Source: Lateolabrax maculatus
Taxonomy: Eukaryota > Chordata > Actinopteri > Acropomatiformes > Lateolabracidae
Length of the DNA stretch: 64,000 bases
Assembly: GCA_031216445.1 (NCBI GenBank)
Contig: CM062210.1
Location: 20,708,501-20,772,500 of the forward strand
Direction of reading: 5' to 3'
Within the stretch, counting starts at the first letter, position 1, and each line of letters starts with the position of its first letter. The position numbers were made by a program, and so were the translations under genes. This document shows positions 13,536 to 25,298 of the stretch, piece by piece. The notes below the pieces were generated by a model, which was given only the letters and a program-made list of their open reading frames with translations, did not search any database and was not told the DNA's origin.

Positions 13536-14913
13536 CCTGTGTATGTCCTGTAAATGTGGATTTATCGCCACTAAAATAGTCTTCAACAACTGCACTATTT
13601 CCTCCTTTGTTTGAGTAACATTTGATAAAAACTATAGTGAGCAGCTCTTTTAGGAAAAGAAGTCTTTTAAAAAAAAAATGTATAACTGTATTAAGGCTGT
13701 AGCAGTAAAACTCCTGTCCTGAGTGCATTAAACTGAGCAAAAGCCAGTCATGTGTTGGTTCATTGTCAGTGTTGTGTTCTGGCAACAAACTCACATGTGA
13801 CTACCAGGATGTGTTTGCATTGAGCAAGGATCCTGGAGTTTGACAGCATTTTTTATGTATAGCCACACTGTGAAAGGATAGCCTGTGGGATCAGTCGACA
13901 TGCTAGAATTATGAGTATTGTATAAAACTGGATCCCATGCATTAAACCAGGGGTAGAATGTCCATAACTACCAGGTACACAATGTTCATCCTAATGAGAT
14001 ATTATCATTAAACTGTATAAACTGATCTCTGGTGAGCAAATTATTTCAATTTGTGCAAATCTATTCCGTGCCCCCACTACATTCTAAAATGCTGTAAGTG
14101 GGCGGCTGCACTGGCGGCTCAGAAAGTCTTTCTGTTGTCTGACGGATAGACTTCTGTCTGCTGGGTTGTTTCTCAAAGTCAATGTGGGCTGAGCAGAAGT
14201 ACTGTAAAAACCAAACACTGGTGCCCAGACGGAGGTGCTCGTTGCAGTGTGTTTCACTGAAGAGAAATGGAAGGAATAGACCATATATCATAAATTATCA
14301 TGAATTAAATAAACAAAGCTAAAAGCCCCTCGAGTGGCCCACAGATGCTGCAATATTCATTGTATAATCTGAAGCTACGAAAACTGAACACACTGACGCT
14401 TTTTCAGTGTAGAGCTAAACCTGCTGCGGGAATGGTCATGGGGTCATTCAATCAACAGTGTTGATCCGCAAGGAAACATAACATGCTAAGCTAACCTGTC
14501 AGTTAGCTTATGACATATGTTGCAAACAAGTTTCACAATTTTCCTGAGGGTTAAAATCAATACAAAACCACTCTAATGATAAAACAGAAATAAAAAAAAC
14601 AATCTTTAAAAGGTGCCAATAAGGCCTTAGGGGTGGGGAAGAAAAAATCTCATCCTCAGTGTATTATCATGTGGTGTCCCCTCCAGGCTGTGATCAGGGT
14701 CAATCTGGTTTAGCTTTTTCACAAGTATTGGTCAATAGTTTGTAAACTGCTAGTCCCGTGGAATGGGAAATAAAAGCTGGAGGTAGGCAAGGGATTGGGG
14801 TGAGGTTTGGTTCACGCAAAGGGGTAGGGGTGTGGTTAGTACAAGGACCCCACAGGTCCCACAGACCAAGGTCACCAGATGGAAGAAAGGCCTCCCTTCA
14901 GTCTAAATAAAAT

Positions 14914-14916
<3 letters not shown>

Positions 14917-14960
<44 letters not shown>
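14917..14960. repeat. (TA)22 microsatellite
   Basis: A perfect TA dinucleotide run, self-complementary. Confidence 0.95.
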
Positions 14961-14963
<3 letters not shown>

Positions 14964-16129
14964 TTATTAAAATGAATTTAACAAAATGGAACTGAAATGT
15001 GTTAAAAACTTTGTTATGGCCAGGCCTTTTCCACTATCGGTCAAAAGGTTATGTTGGTTAAGTTAGGAGAGGGACGGCGTGAAAGTTAAAACCAAAGCGT
15101 TGTTATGATGAGGGTGCTGGAGGAAGGTCAGTGGGTCACCAGAAACATTAAGAATCATCCTCTGAGGACCATACCATTCCCATCTAAGGAACAGCTGGCT
15201 TGTAGTTATTAGGATAACTAGGGTTGGGCTGATGTAAAAGTTTCCAAACCTTTTTGATATTCAGCCAAATACTGGACCGGACCGTTAATAATGAATTTTA
15301 CCACTTGGTGTTGCACGTGACTCAGCCGCTCCCAAGTGGACTTTATTAACAACACAGTAAAGTCCAAAGCAAAAAACCAGGGAAGAAAAAAAACCCAACA
15401 TCTACGTCAGGTGTCATTAGCAAGACTGAAGAGCCTTTAAATAAACATAGTGATGGCATAACGATGATTCCTTCATTATAACGGTTTTACACAATTAGGC
15501 CTAAAAATATGATGTTTCAATCTTTTTTTTAATCTTTGCAGAAACAAAATTCCAATATAATGGGAGAGCAGAGAGTGCAAAAATGTGTAAGACCCAAATG
15601 TCTACAATATTATGTTTCTTTGACTGTGTGTATCCGTCTTTGCCATTTCTTTTAAATATGAAACACAATGGTTAAAAAGAGTCAAAACAAAGCACTCCAT
15701 CACTGTGGCAGGATCAACAACATGGCTGCCACACAACCATCCAAACTGTCAGGCGAGGAGACAAATCGTCAGTTCCTCTCATAAAGAACGAGAGTGCCAG
15801 TTTAGGCAACATTCATTTAACATGTATTTATGGATTTGCTGGTACAGTACATGCACTCACATGCTGTCTGAGACATTGTCGTCTCCATCAGGACAAAGAC
15901 TGGTCCAAACACTGCACACCTGCGGAGATAATCCAAAACAAAGGTCTCTCCGTTTTGGTACATTTAGGCCTATTGTACTAGTCGGTGTCTGAATAATACA
16001 CTATTTACCACTGCATTATCATTATGTGGGCATGTAAGCAGAGGATGAAAAACAATGGGAGAGTTAGGGGGGGAAGAACATTAACACAAATATAAAACAA
16101 TGTGTGAAGAGGGGAGAGGGAAAAAAAAG

Positions 16130-16400
16130 CGGTGCCCTTCACCAGAAAAGCCCCTCTGGCCCACATGTGGTCCTAATTAGAAGGCAAAGCTTTTTGACGG
16201 TAAATTGATTTTTAATTGTTCAGTCCCCGCATTCATCCAGGTGGCCAAGTTCCCCCATTTAATCTCTCTCTGTGTCTGCCTCGCTCCCTCTCTTTAAGTG
16301 GAACATGTTTGGAGCTGCCTGCCACCGTTAGCAGCAATTTCCTGAACAAGAGCAATTCATTCAGCATTAGACAGAGAGGATGGATGGAGAGGAGGGGGGG
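16130..16400. promoter_or_regulatory. candidate conserved non-coding element
   Basis: A unique block with CCTAATTAGAAGGCAAAGC, TTTTTAATTG and CACATGTGG. The high density of homeodomain cores and lack of repeats suggest an enhancer. Confidence 0.3.
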
Positions 16401-18053
16401 AGAGAAAAAACACTGGAAACTGACAAACACAAGAGTTGTGCCATAATTGTGAGTAATGCATTTCTACTTTAGTCATTTTGGACGTGGTACAGGGCAAACA
16501 GTCACAGTGGATGTTTTCCATTTGCTTTGATTTTTTCTCCTTCTGTCTTAGCAAGAAGCCACTCAGGCCTGTGCGGGCTAATGGCCGTGACAGTGTGTAA
16601 AAGCAGTTTGACAGCAGTGATCTACGTAAGCCATTGCTGAGGGAGGCCTGGGGATTGGCTGATCTGATTATTATGCTGCTGGTGGCTGTGCATGGATCCT
16701 GATACTGTGCCAGTTAACTGGTGAGCGGAGAGCATGGGGAGTCTGTTTTATCAAGGGTTGCACCAATACATACATTTGTCAATACTGGTCTTTTATTAAG
16801 AATCAGCTGCGGTCCAGCCCACCGCTTGCACGATGAGGTTCCTCTGTCATATCGAAAGGTAATCAATGTGTTTATTATTGGTGTTATATATATGTCAGAT
16901 CAATCCATGTCATTGTTTTGCTGTGGGAGGTTTTTACTGCACAAACCTGTAATGAAACGTGCCTTGTCCTGCCTCAAAGGCCCACCACATAAATTACTGA
17001 CCGTTCTCAGATGGTAAACGCAGCATTTTCCTGTTTTTTGATTCCAGCTGAACAGTCTGAACCAGGTTGAGCTGTTCCATGGAACAGACTTGGAGCTTGT
17101 GAACAGTGTTTCATAAAAGAAAATTACCAGTTAAACCAGGCTTGTTTTCAAGAAATTCTCTTTCATAAAGTCTTCCAACTTGAGATGTGCCAGGACAAGG
17201 CTGCTCCTGATGGGTGTTTCATAGAGTTAATAGAAAAGAGGAAAGCAGGGTTTATTATTAAAAGACCAAAATGTTCATCAAGGGGAAATATTGACCATCA
17301 AGCAAGGTTCAGCTAATCCAGGCTTAATTTGTTCATCTAGGAGGAATCTTGAAAAACAGAGAGCTCTTACTGAGAAAAAAAACAAAAAAACAATTCATCT
17401 GATTGGATTCAATTTTAGAGATGAAATCTCAGACATCAGAGTTCAGTTATCACTGCTGGTTGTATAATTTAATAATTAATTAAATTAATAATTAATTTTT
17501 TGAAAATGACTCAAACTTTTGGAGGTTTGGGCTTCGGGACCTTTTGCTGTTCATAATCAGCTGTTCTTGTGTTTAAAAGATCAACAATCAAATAAAGCCA
17601 ACTCTGTCATATACTAGCAAAAACCAGGCTCAAATAGTGATGCCACATTAAAAGTAACCAACCAACTGACCAACATGGCAATTTAAGACACAGCCAGCCG
17701 TGTATGCCAGCGATCTTTCTTCATCGTCGCCATCACAGACAAGGAAACTAGACGTCCATCTTCCGGTCTAACACTCTCAAAGCTCTAGCAATGCAACCTC
17801 CTCCCTCCCCCATTCTCCGTGCCTTCACAGAGAAAGAAAGAAGCAGCCACACTGAGCCTTGGAGGAGGTGAAGCTTTATTTTTAAAAATCAATCAGACAG
17901 ACAAACTGGTATGAAATGGCAGGGAGATAATGCAATGGTGTGGCGTGGTGACCTTTAAACACAGCCTGCCGCTACATCCCAACCACCGAAAAACCATGAC
18001 CTTTGTAGAACCATTACAGAGGCCTCTAATCTGAAAGGTGGGGGACGGGGCGA

Positions 18054-18178
18054 TACACACACACACACACACACACACACATATGTAATTTGCACAGGCT
18101 CCCACACCACATACAAGCATGTATTGCATGTGCTTCATGCAAATTCACCAATAAAGACACACACACACACACACACAC
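18054..18178. repeat. paired (AC)n microsatellites
   Basis: AC runs lie at 18054-18080 and 18157-18178, with unique sequence between. The long minus-strand frame at 18135-18623 passes through the second run and is not a gene. Confidence 0.9.
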
Positions 18179-18299
18179 GGTATGAACCCATGTAGATGAA
18201 TATATTTATGTGTGCACGCACACGTGCATGCATGAAAACAATTAACACATGCACACATGGTGGAAACATGCAGTCATGCTGAACCGTGCATGTAAACAC

Positions 18300-18560
18300 A
18301 CACACACACTCAGCAGCCTTTCTGCTGGCTGCAAAGGCCAGATGTGATAATGGCTTCCTGTATGTTAATGCTGCTGGCTGGAACGCCTCTCCCCGCTCCT
18401 CAGTATTCCGCTCAGGCAGTGCTCGCATCGTTTTGAATTGCAAAATGCCAAAAGTGGAACGACACATTGTTTGTAATGCCATTGGCACTGTGCATTTAGA
18501 GAAAATACAGAGAAAATATCCCGTGGAGTGTTTGAATAGATAATTATGTGCGGCGCTGTG
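18300..18560. promoter_or_regulatory. candidate conserved non-coding element
   Basis: A unique segment between CA-rich tracts with TTTGAATTGCAAAATGCC, TTTGTAATGCCATTGGC and GATAATTATG. It stands out from flanking simple repeats and reads like an ancient conserved element. Confidence 0.3.
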
Positions 18561-19829
18561 CGCGTGTGCATATGCGAGTGTGTACGTGCGCTGAGTGCAG
18601 ACTGAGCAATCTGACCCAGGCAAGTGGAAGAGCAGCAGTAATTGTTACTGTAGAGGAGAGGATGGATCGATAGGTATTGATTATCTTCTGTCCATTAGGA
18701 ATAATTGGTGATGTGTGAACGTGCAACGTGATGACACATCGACACAAGTGAGCCGGGAGTGAAACATCATCGATTTCAAGGAAAATGCACAATTTGACAG
18801 TCAGTTTAGTTGATGCCTCACAACTTGATCATCCACAGGTTTTCCTTATTGGGATCAATCGATGCAACTGGAGACTCACTGTTGGGAATTTCACTCTTAT
18901 GAATTAGATAACCAACCATTTTCTTTGCGTGGATATTTTTGTTTCCTTGATATAAGCATTCTTTGAGAATGCCTGAGAACTGCTTCCAGCTGAATTTAAT
19001 CACATGTCCTAACTTAATCATCCTGAATGAAAAATTATCTTTCTTTCCCAGAAGTTGTATTTGTGTGTTCTTTCATTTTCAATGGAATAATACAATATCT
19101 GGATGTATCTTTATTAATATGGAAATACTATCATATCTATCATACTATCATAACATAATCATATTATTCTTTCTTTTAAAACAGTTTCATTAGTATTTTC
19201 TCTATAACTTAACAGAAAAGGTGCAAAATATACATCACCTACATGATACATGATAAGCCCCTCATCAAATCATCCACTGCTACTTAACTTCCGTTCCCCC
19301 CTTTTTTCGAAACAACACCCCCACCCCAACTTCGATGGCCCGTCAAATAGAGACTACATAAGATAAACATGTAAGACAAAGGGCAATTACAAGCCCATAC
19401 TATAATACCATTGCACAGCATGCATATGTTGTAACCATGTGGCCCCGGAATGCTTATGTATAAAGCACATAATGTGCGTGTACATTACTCATGCCAAGTG
19501 TGCCACATCACACACAGCAGACCTTTCATGTACAGACGCAGGACTCCTGACCACATTCAACAGTTGTATTTGTTTTGTTGGTGACATGCTTGGTATGGAG
19601 ATATCAGCAGCAAAGGAAAGCAGACTGGGGTTAGAAACAGTCTCCATGGTTGGAATGGGGTCTGGTTACATGTTAATGTATAATTTTGCTGCACCCTCAC
19701 GGGGTGTATATATATTTTTTCTTTTTTCTTTGAGGGAATAAAATGAAGAAGTGGAGAAGGTCTGTCTGTTTCAGCCCAGGAAAGCCATTCTTATTCTAGA
19801 AGAACACGTGAGAAAAAACATTTCCCCGT

Positions 19830-20200
19830 TCTTCCAGGAGGAGTGGAGGGACACTGGCCGTGCAGCTGAACACACTGAGGGAGAAGTGCGGCGTGTGATC
19901 GATGGCCAGGCTGCACCTATCGGGGAGAGCCTGGAGCATGACACGCAGCACGGCTTGTGCAACAGTGACATCTTTTGGTTCATCCTGTGCCGGTGGAGCC
20001 GAGGCTGTGTGTCAGCGCAGGCAGCCTCCCGGCCAGCCGCACCACAGTAAATAAAGATTATGATCACATTATGCAAATGAATGTTCCATCTGTACACGGC
20101 TCCCTCATGTTAGCCTGCACTCTCTTTTTGTGTTCTGACAGTTGTTCGAGTCCTCGAGGCGACGGACAGTTTGACTGTGCAGCCATGTGTTGACAAGGCT
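19830..20200. promoter_or_regulatory. candidate conserved non-coding element with octamer
   Basis: A GC-balanced unique block around the ATGCAAAT octamer. It also holds GATCGATGG and TTATGATCACATTATG. The short frames here do not resemble known proteins. Confidence 0.3.
20071..20078 (+). promoter_or_regulatory. POU octamer ATGCAAAT
   Basis: An exact octamer lies inside a non-repetitive block (about 19830-20200) that reads like conserved non-coding DNA. Confidence 0.35.
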
Positions 20201-20610
20201 GAAGGTGATAGGAAGTCTTGCTCTGACAAATATACACAGGAATAAATTCTGTTGTTTCAGGTGCGGCTCGCTGGCTGAGCATGAAATGAGCTTTCAGGGG
20301 GGAGCCGGAGCAGCCGGGAAAGCCTGGACTTGGAAATGGTCACGGGTTGAGACTTGTCCTTTTTCAGAGGCGTTGGTTGCTTCAAATGATCTTTAGTACA
20401 CTTGACACACACACTTACAGAGGCTTGTAATTTGAGATCAGGTTTTTTGGTTGGTGGGGTCAGACCTTGTTCCAACTTTGTATCAGCAGTTTGCTGCTGT
20501 CCTGCTTTGACATCATGATGTCCCCGTACACAAAGCCGGGTCTTCTGGTTCCTCCTCTGGAGGGACTTCGATGGTCTTGACTGGGAAGATGTAGAACGCT
20601 GATTGAGAGC

Positions 20611-21227
20611 CAGTGGTGGAATGTACCTAAGTACATTATGTTTTTTTTTCTACTTGACCTTTTTTTTTTACTCATGCTGCTTTCTACTTCTTCTCCACTA
20701 CCAACCAGTGGGAAATATTGAGCTTTACTTTTTTACATTCATCAGACAGCTGTAATTACTTGTTGCTTTACAAATGAAGATTTATGTAAACAAAACGTAG
20801 TTTATAAAATGTAATGTTTTGTCGTAAATTAAACTACCCAACAGTTTATACACGTAAAGTTTGTGGTTCAATTTTTGTTGCTTTTCTTTGTAATTGTAAT
20901 TATTTTAATAATTTTACAGTATTACGTATCATTAGTTTCAGTCTGATACAACATAGTTCAAAATGAGCTCCCCCTCAGCCAGCTCCAACAGTAAATCCTG
21001 CTTTTACATGGATGCAAGAGTAATTATTATCTAATGATAGACTATATAATTGTGCAAAAGTCACAGGGGACATTTGTCTGCATTGAGTACTTTATGTTTT
21101 TATACTTTAACTACATTTTTCTGATTAAACTAAAAAAATGAATCAAAAAAAAAAAACCTTTTCAATGCAGGACTTTTACTTGTAACTTTTACTGAAGTAA
21201 CGGGTCTGAATACTTCCTCCACCACTG
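20611..21227. mobile_element. non-autonomous DNA transposon (MITE), CAGTGGTGGA termini
   Basis: The ends are inverted: CAGTGGTGGAATGTACCTAAG at the left and ...CTTCCTCCACCACTG at the right. The interior is AT-rich and non-coding, with ACTTTTACTGAAGTAACGG near the right end. Such CAGTGGTGGAA elements are abundant in fish and are usually assigned to the hAT superfamily. The flanking 8-mers do not match, so the target duplication has decayed or the superfamily is uncertain. Confidence 0.7.
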
Positions 21228-21479
21228 CAAAAAGATGGGACTTACCACCCAACATCAGTGGTGGACCTCACAAAGGTTGCTTTCACACGATGATTTGACA
21301 CAAGTCTTTTCACAAGTTCTTTGGTTCTTCAAAATTAATGTGGAACAGAGCAACAAGTCCTTAAATCCGAACGTGCTAAAGTGCAGTTCACTGACAGTTA
21401 GCTGGATCACGACCAAGAGGTTTTAGGCTGAACCCCAAACATAATTTTCAGATACACATGGCTTTCTTAGATTTATCAT

Positions 21480-23690
21480 GACAGTGTAGTGATATAATTG
21501 CGATTTTAGATGAGAACTTGCAGGTTATCAAGAGCTCATCAGAGAGTTGAAAACATGATCAGCATTAATTTGATTGGTTGAGTGCTGATCATGTGATCGC
21601 AGTTACACAAGCTAGGTGTGCTGGGAACCGTCCCAGCATGCACTGAGGCAATAGAGTCATGAGACTCATTCGAGATGAGCCAGGCCTGCGCAGAATCGAT
21701 CACCGGCGATCGCCGCGCAATGCATGCCGGTTAGTTTTGTGTCTGACTTGATCCCAACTTGCTCTGACGTCATGCACTAATGGACAACGATAACCTCGTG
21801 AGATCGAGGCGGCTGCAGTTTTTAGAGCCAGGCGCCGCAGCTGCTCTCCACCAACTGCAAGACCCAGGGCATGATGGGAAACGCCTGGCTGTTGCCTGAT
21901 CAAAGAGCTGATTGGCTCTAAGTTTTGTCCACAAACACCATGTGTTGTAGAAAATCCTCATTTTCTGTGTAGATAGATAATTTAATAAGAATTTATTTAG
22001 ATTTTTCCAGAATATAGTAAATGTTTCAGTCAGTGGTTTATGAATTATGTTCTACTGAATGATGGTCTGATGATTTGACTGTGAAAGATACTTTTGTTGT
22101 TTTTTTATTTATGGACTTTCTTTGTTGTTTAAATATGTTTGCACAGCTCTCTGATCCTGGTCTGTTTGAGTTCATGGTCTCTTGTAAGGGCTGGGCATGC
22201 ATGACAAAAAGTTTCACTAATACATTCATTCATATATATATAATTTAAAAAACAAATTAATTAATAAATACAATTATAATAAAGCCTAGTCCAAGTTATA
22301 ATTATTGTGAAGTGACAGAAAAGCTATTCAAAACTTGGGAACTGAGTCTTATATATTCTGTCTCTCAATGAAGGAAACTTGTGTGTTATCGTCCTCACTG
22401 CTGCTGTTCCTCTGTGATGCCTGTATGAAGCTGTGAGGACGTTGATTCACTAGTTACATTTCTTAAAGTTAGGGTCGCATCATTGTTTTTATGTAAACTC
22501 CATCAGAGACAGTTCATCTTTGGCTCTACTTAAACTACAGACAGCCTACAGATGGATCGAACAGGAAGCAAATATTTCCATCACTTCCTGTATATTCTTT
22601 GAAGGCGGCTGGAAACTATCCGACTTGACTGCAGCTTTTTGTCACCGCCCCCTGCTGCTGCCGCCTGATCTCATCCACTTTCCAGTCGAGACACAGTTCA
22701 TCTCGAACGAGCCTATGGACAAAAGTCTACATGTTTCCTGCATTTTATGAGTTTCACGATGTTTCTGCCATTTCCACACTTTGCTACAACAATACTTTGA
22801 GTCTTTTAGTTTATTTACAGTATTGGAAATGATATATAGATATGTGTGTGTGTGAATAACTCTTCACTGTGGAAAGTGTGGTTATTACACCAACAGATCA
22901 TAATGATTTCTCAATAACCTGCATGTTCTCTTTTAAAATCGTAATTATTTACTCATTAAATTTCAGAAAGCCATTTGTTTTGGCCTTAAGAACTTGTTTC
23001 TCTGACAACAGTTGCAGACTCGTGTAAGTTCATCAACATTCTGCTTTGGATAACTCGGTTATCCATGGATGAAGGACAGGTCCTGATGCTGCTTTGAGAC
23101 ATGTTCCCTATCATTTGTTTTGATATACTAATACAGTTTCCTAATATTGGCATTAAACTTAGTTTGGAATCAAAACTAGAAGAGACACCAAGGTTTTTAG
23201 CCTCCTTTATAAATACTATCAATTAAATATCAATTTAATTAAATATTTAGTTAAAAGAACTTGGAAATCTCACGTTAAGTGACAGGCTTTGAAGTATGTT
23301 GTGCTTCAACAGTCATTAACTGCAGCAGCAGTCTTCTCTCTCTGTGGGCAGAAATGTGGCCTGCACGGCATTCTTTGATCCAACGCAGACATTTTGTCCT
23401 TGTTGCACACTAATCATTACATTTTCCAGAGTTTTTTCTGATGGAGGATACTGTGCGTCCCAGTACAGAACATCGCTCTCCGCCATGGTTTCATTGTGAT
23501 TGGCTGGGCCTGCTCTGCTCCTCCCAGCTGGATCCTGCAGGGAGTGATTTCTGCTCGTGTTTCTGTTTCTGCTCTGATCCTTCCGCATCTGCGCGCTCAA
23601 CAGCTGCGTCAAGACCGAAAACCTCTCCAGCACTAAACCGGAAGCTCCTTGATTTTTCACCAAAATAAAGGTTTCCATTATTTTAAACCG
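21480..23690. repeat. possible CpG-containing dispersed repeat region
   Basis: The block has patches rich in CpG and restriction-like palindromes (CGATCACCGGCGATCGCCG around 21698) and stretches resembling repeats common in fish genomes. Its boundaries are not clear and no coding capacity is evident. The open frames here have no recognisable product. Confidence 0.3.
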
Positions 23691-25039
23691 CTCAGTTTTG
23701 AGTGTGCCTCAGTCCCAACCAAACATATATGATTGTGATATATGCAGTAAGACAAGGAACAAAAAAAGGACATAAATAAATTAATTTAAATGGTAAACAG
23801 ATAGAAAGCACAACAGAAAGAAGATATCTGAATAAATTTGATCATTTTAATTTAATTATTTAGTATTTTAAGTCACATTAAACTTGACAGTTTAATTTAG
23901 ATTAAATGCTGAATTACATTACAGCAGTAAAATAATTATGATAATGAACTTTGTCACAATGAATACATTTATAATCACTCATATGCCACAGTACGTGCGT
24001 AGGTAACTAATGTATGGTTGCTCAAAAACACTAAATATTAAACAAAACAAAAAAATAAAATAAAACGAACCAACGGAGGACCAAAGTGACAGCAACACAC
24101 TGTCACCATAAATGTAGAAGAACTTAATTCTTATCACACATCCATGACTCTCACACACATATGGTCTATTTAAAGTAGGGACATCCCAATCACATTATGA
24201 TCCCACACAGTAAGTTGTAAAAAGAGAACTGGCATCAGATCAGTACTTGCTATCACTAGATAACCTAAGGTATCAGAGTATAGACACGTACAAGAGTTAC
24301 AGTGGATGTCGTGAAATCAATGTTAAAGAAGATAAATATCCAGTATCAGTTTCTTCAGAAGAATCTCTAAAAACACGCTGTACTTGCTGAAACTAATATT
24401 TCACCAGCTGTTTCATTCAGAATTTAAAGAACAGTGCAATATGTTGTTGGCCTGACTCAATATTGTCACAGCATCCATTGAATTTATGCATCCTGCACAG
24501 CCTGGAATTCTAGTTTTCCATGGAAAACTACTGTACATAGTCCTAGAAAATGACAAGTTTGTCCTGGAAAAGTTTTTAATGGGCAACAAAATGATGGTCA
24601 GGCTGTAGTTGTATTAATTGACACAGACACTAAAAGCCTTCAGAATGCTTTTCTAACTGTGAAAGAGCTGCAACAGACATTATGGCTTTGTTCAGAGACT
24701 CATGAGACTCACAGCTCGCAGTCCTGTTCTGTAATGAACATGTCTCTGAACATTTAGTGCGAATGTATCACATCATTCAATGTTAGACCTACAGAAATAT
24801 GTAGTGTAATAAAACATATATATGTTTGTGTGTATTTGTATAAACCCTTTTCAGGAATCTATATTAAAAGAGGTATAAAACATTGAATGGCAGAAAAAAT
24901 TAGACGAAGGATGACCTAATCGGCTTTCCATATAGAAAAGGTGCTCCCTGAACCACAAAACAGGCGGTTGAAACCTGCTGGCAAATCCTTTCTTGTAAAT
25001 CTTGTGAAGTGTGAGTCACCACAGCTGAAGTGACTGTAG
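23691..25039. other. intergenic, upstream of snx7
   Basis: AT-rich, with a perfect 20-bp palindrome at 24511 and no gene. Confidence 0.65.
24511..24530. repeat. perfect 20-bp palindrome
   Basis: TAGTTTTCCATGGAAAACTA equals its own reverse complement. It lies about 700 bases upstream of the snx7 start. Confidence 0.85.
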
Positions 25040-25208
25040 ACCACAGACTGCATCAAAGAAGCAGCAGCCGCGCGGCTTTTATTTTGAAAGCGGTGGGAGG
25101 AAGTGCCGTCCTGTGCGCTCTCTGCCCCCCCACCGCTGTGAAGTTGTGCTGAAGTTTCCCCACCGACTGTCCGATGAGCCCAGCTCATTTAGAAAGTTTG
25201 AGAGAGAG
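25040..25208 (+). promoter_or_regulatory. snx7: snx7 promoter-proximal region and 5' leader
   Basis: From about 25060 to 25420 CpG dinucleotides are frequent (for example around GCCGCGCGGC at 25068), while surrounding DNA is CpG-poor. This is consistent with a CpG-island promoter covering exon 1. No convincing TATA box precedes it; the AT stretch TTTTATTTT at 25077-25085 could serve weakly. The transcription start cannot be fixed from sequence alone. Confidence 0.6.
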
Positions 25209-25212
25209 ATGA
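25174..25212 (+). CDS. upstream ORF in snx7 leader, 12 codons, stop overlaps start
   Basis: An ATG at 25174 opens a frame encoding MSPAHLESLRER and stops at TGA 25210-25212. That TGA overlaps the snx7 ATG (25209-25211) as ATGA. Its context has C at -3 and A at +4, so it is likely leaky. If the transcript starts upstream of 25174, this arrangement would couple main-ORF translation to leaky scanning or reinitiation. The peptide itself is probably not functional. Confidence 0.45.
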   Translation: MSPAHLESLRER

Positions 25213-25298
25213 GCGGACAGACGGTCCCTGCGGACTTCTCGGGACACATGCTGGACCTGGACCTGGACGAGGACGAAGACCTGGAGGTCTTCAGCAAG
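25209..25298 (+). CDS. snx7: snx7 coding exon 1 (residues 1-30)
   Basis: This encodes the start methionine and the acidic DLDLDEDEDLEVFSK segment, which corresponds to the DLDEDED-LEVFSK motif of vertebrate SNX7. The donor is AAG|GTAAAG at 25299. The ATG at 25209 is the first in-frame ATG. The same frame stays open upstream to at least 25050 but contains no ATG, so an N-terminal extension would need a near-cognate start such as the GTG at 25113. The start context has G at -3 and A at +4, which is moderate. Confidence 0.92.

Larger units (their letters stand above)
9841..20610. other. intergenic, between repeats
   Basis: No coding gene is recognisable. The span contains the candidate conserved blocks, microsatellites and dispersed repeats listed separately. 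Confidence 0.65.

Noticed and set aside
18135..18623. 162-codon open frame on the minus strand
   Set aside because: It runs through CA microsatellites, giving Val/Cys/His-rich low complexity, and overlaps a candidate non-coding element.
1..25000. Expected mir-137 hairpin upstream of snx7
   Set aside because: I looked for the mature miR-137 sequence on both strands and did not see it; the gene is probably further upstream.
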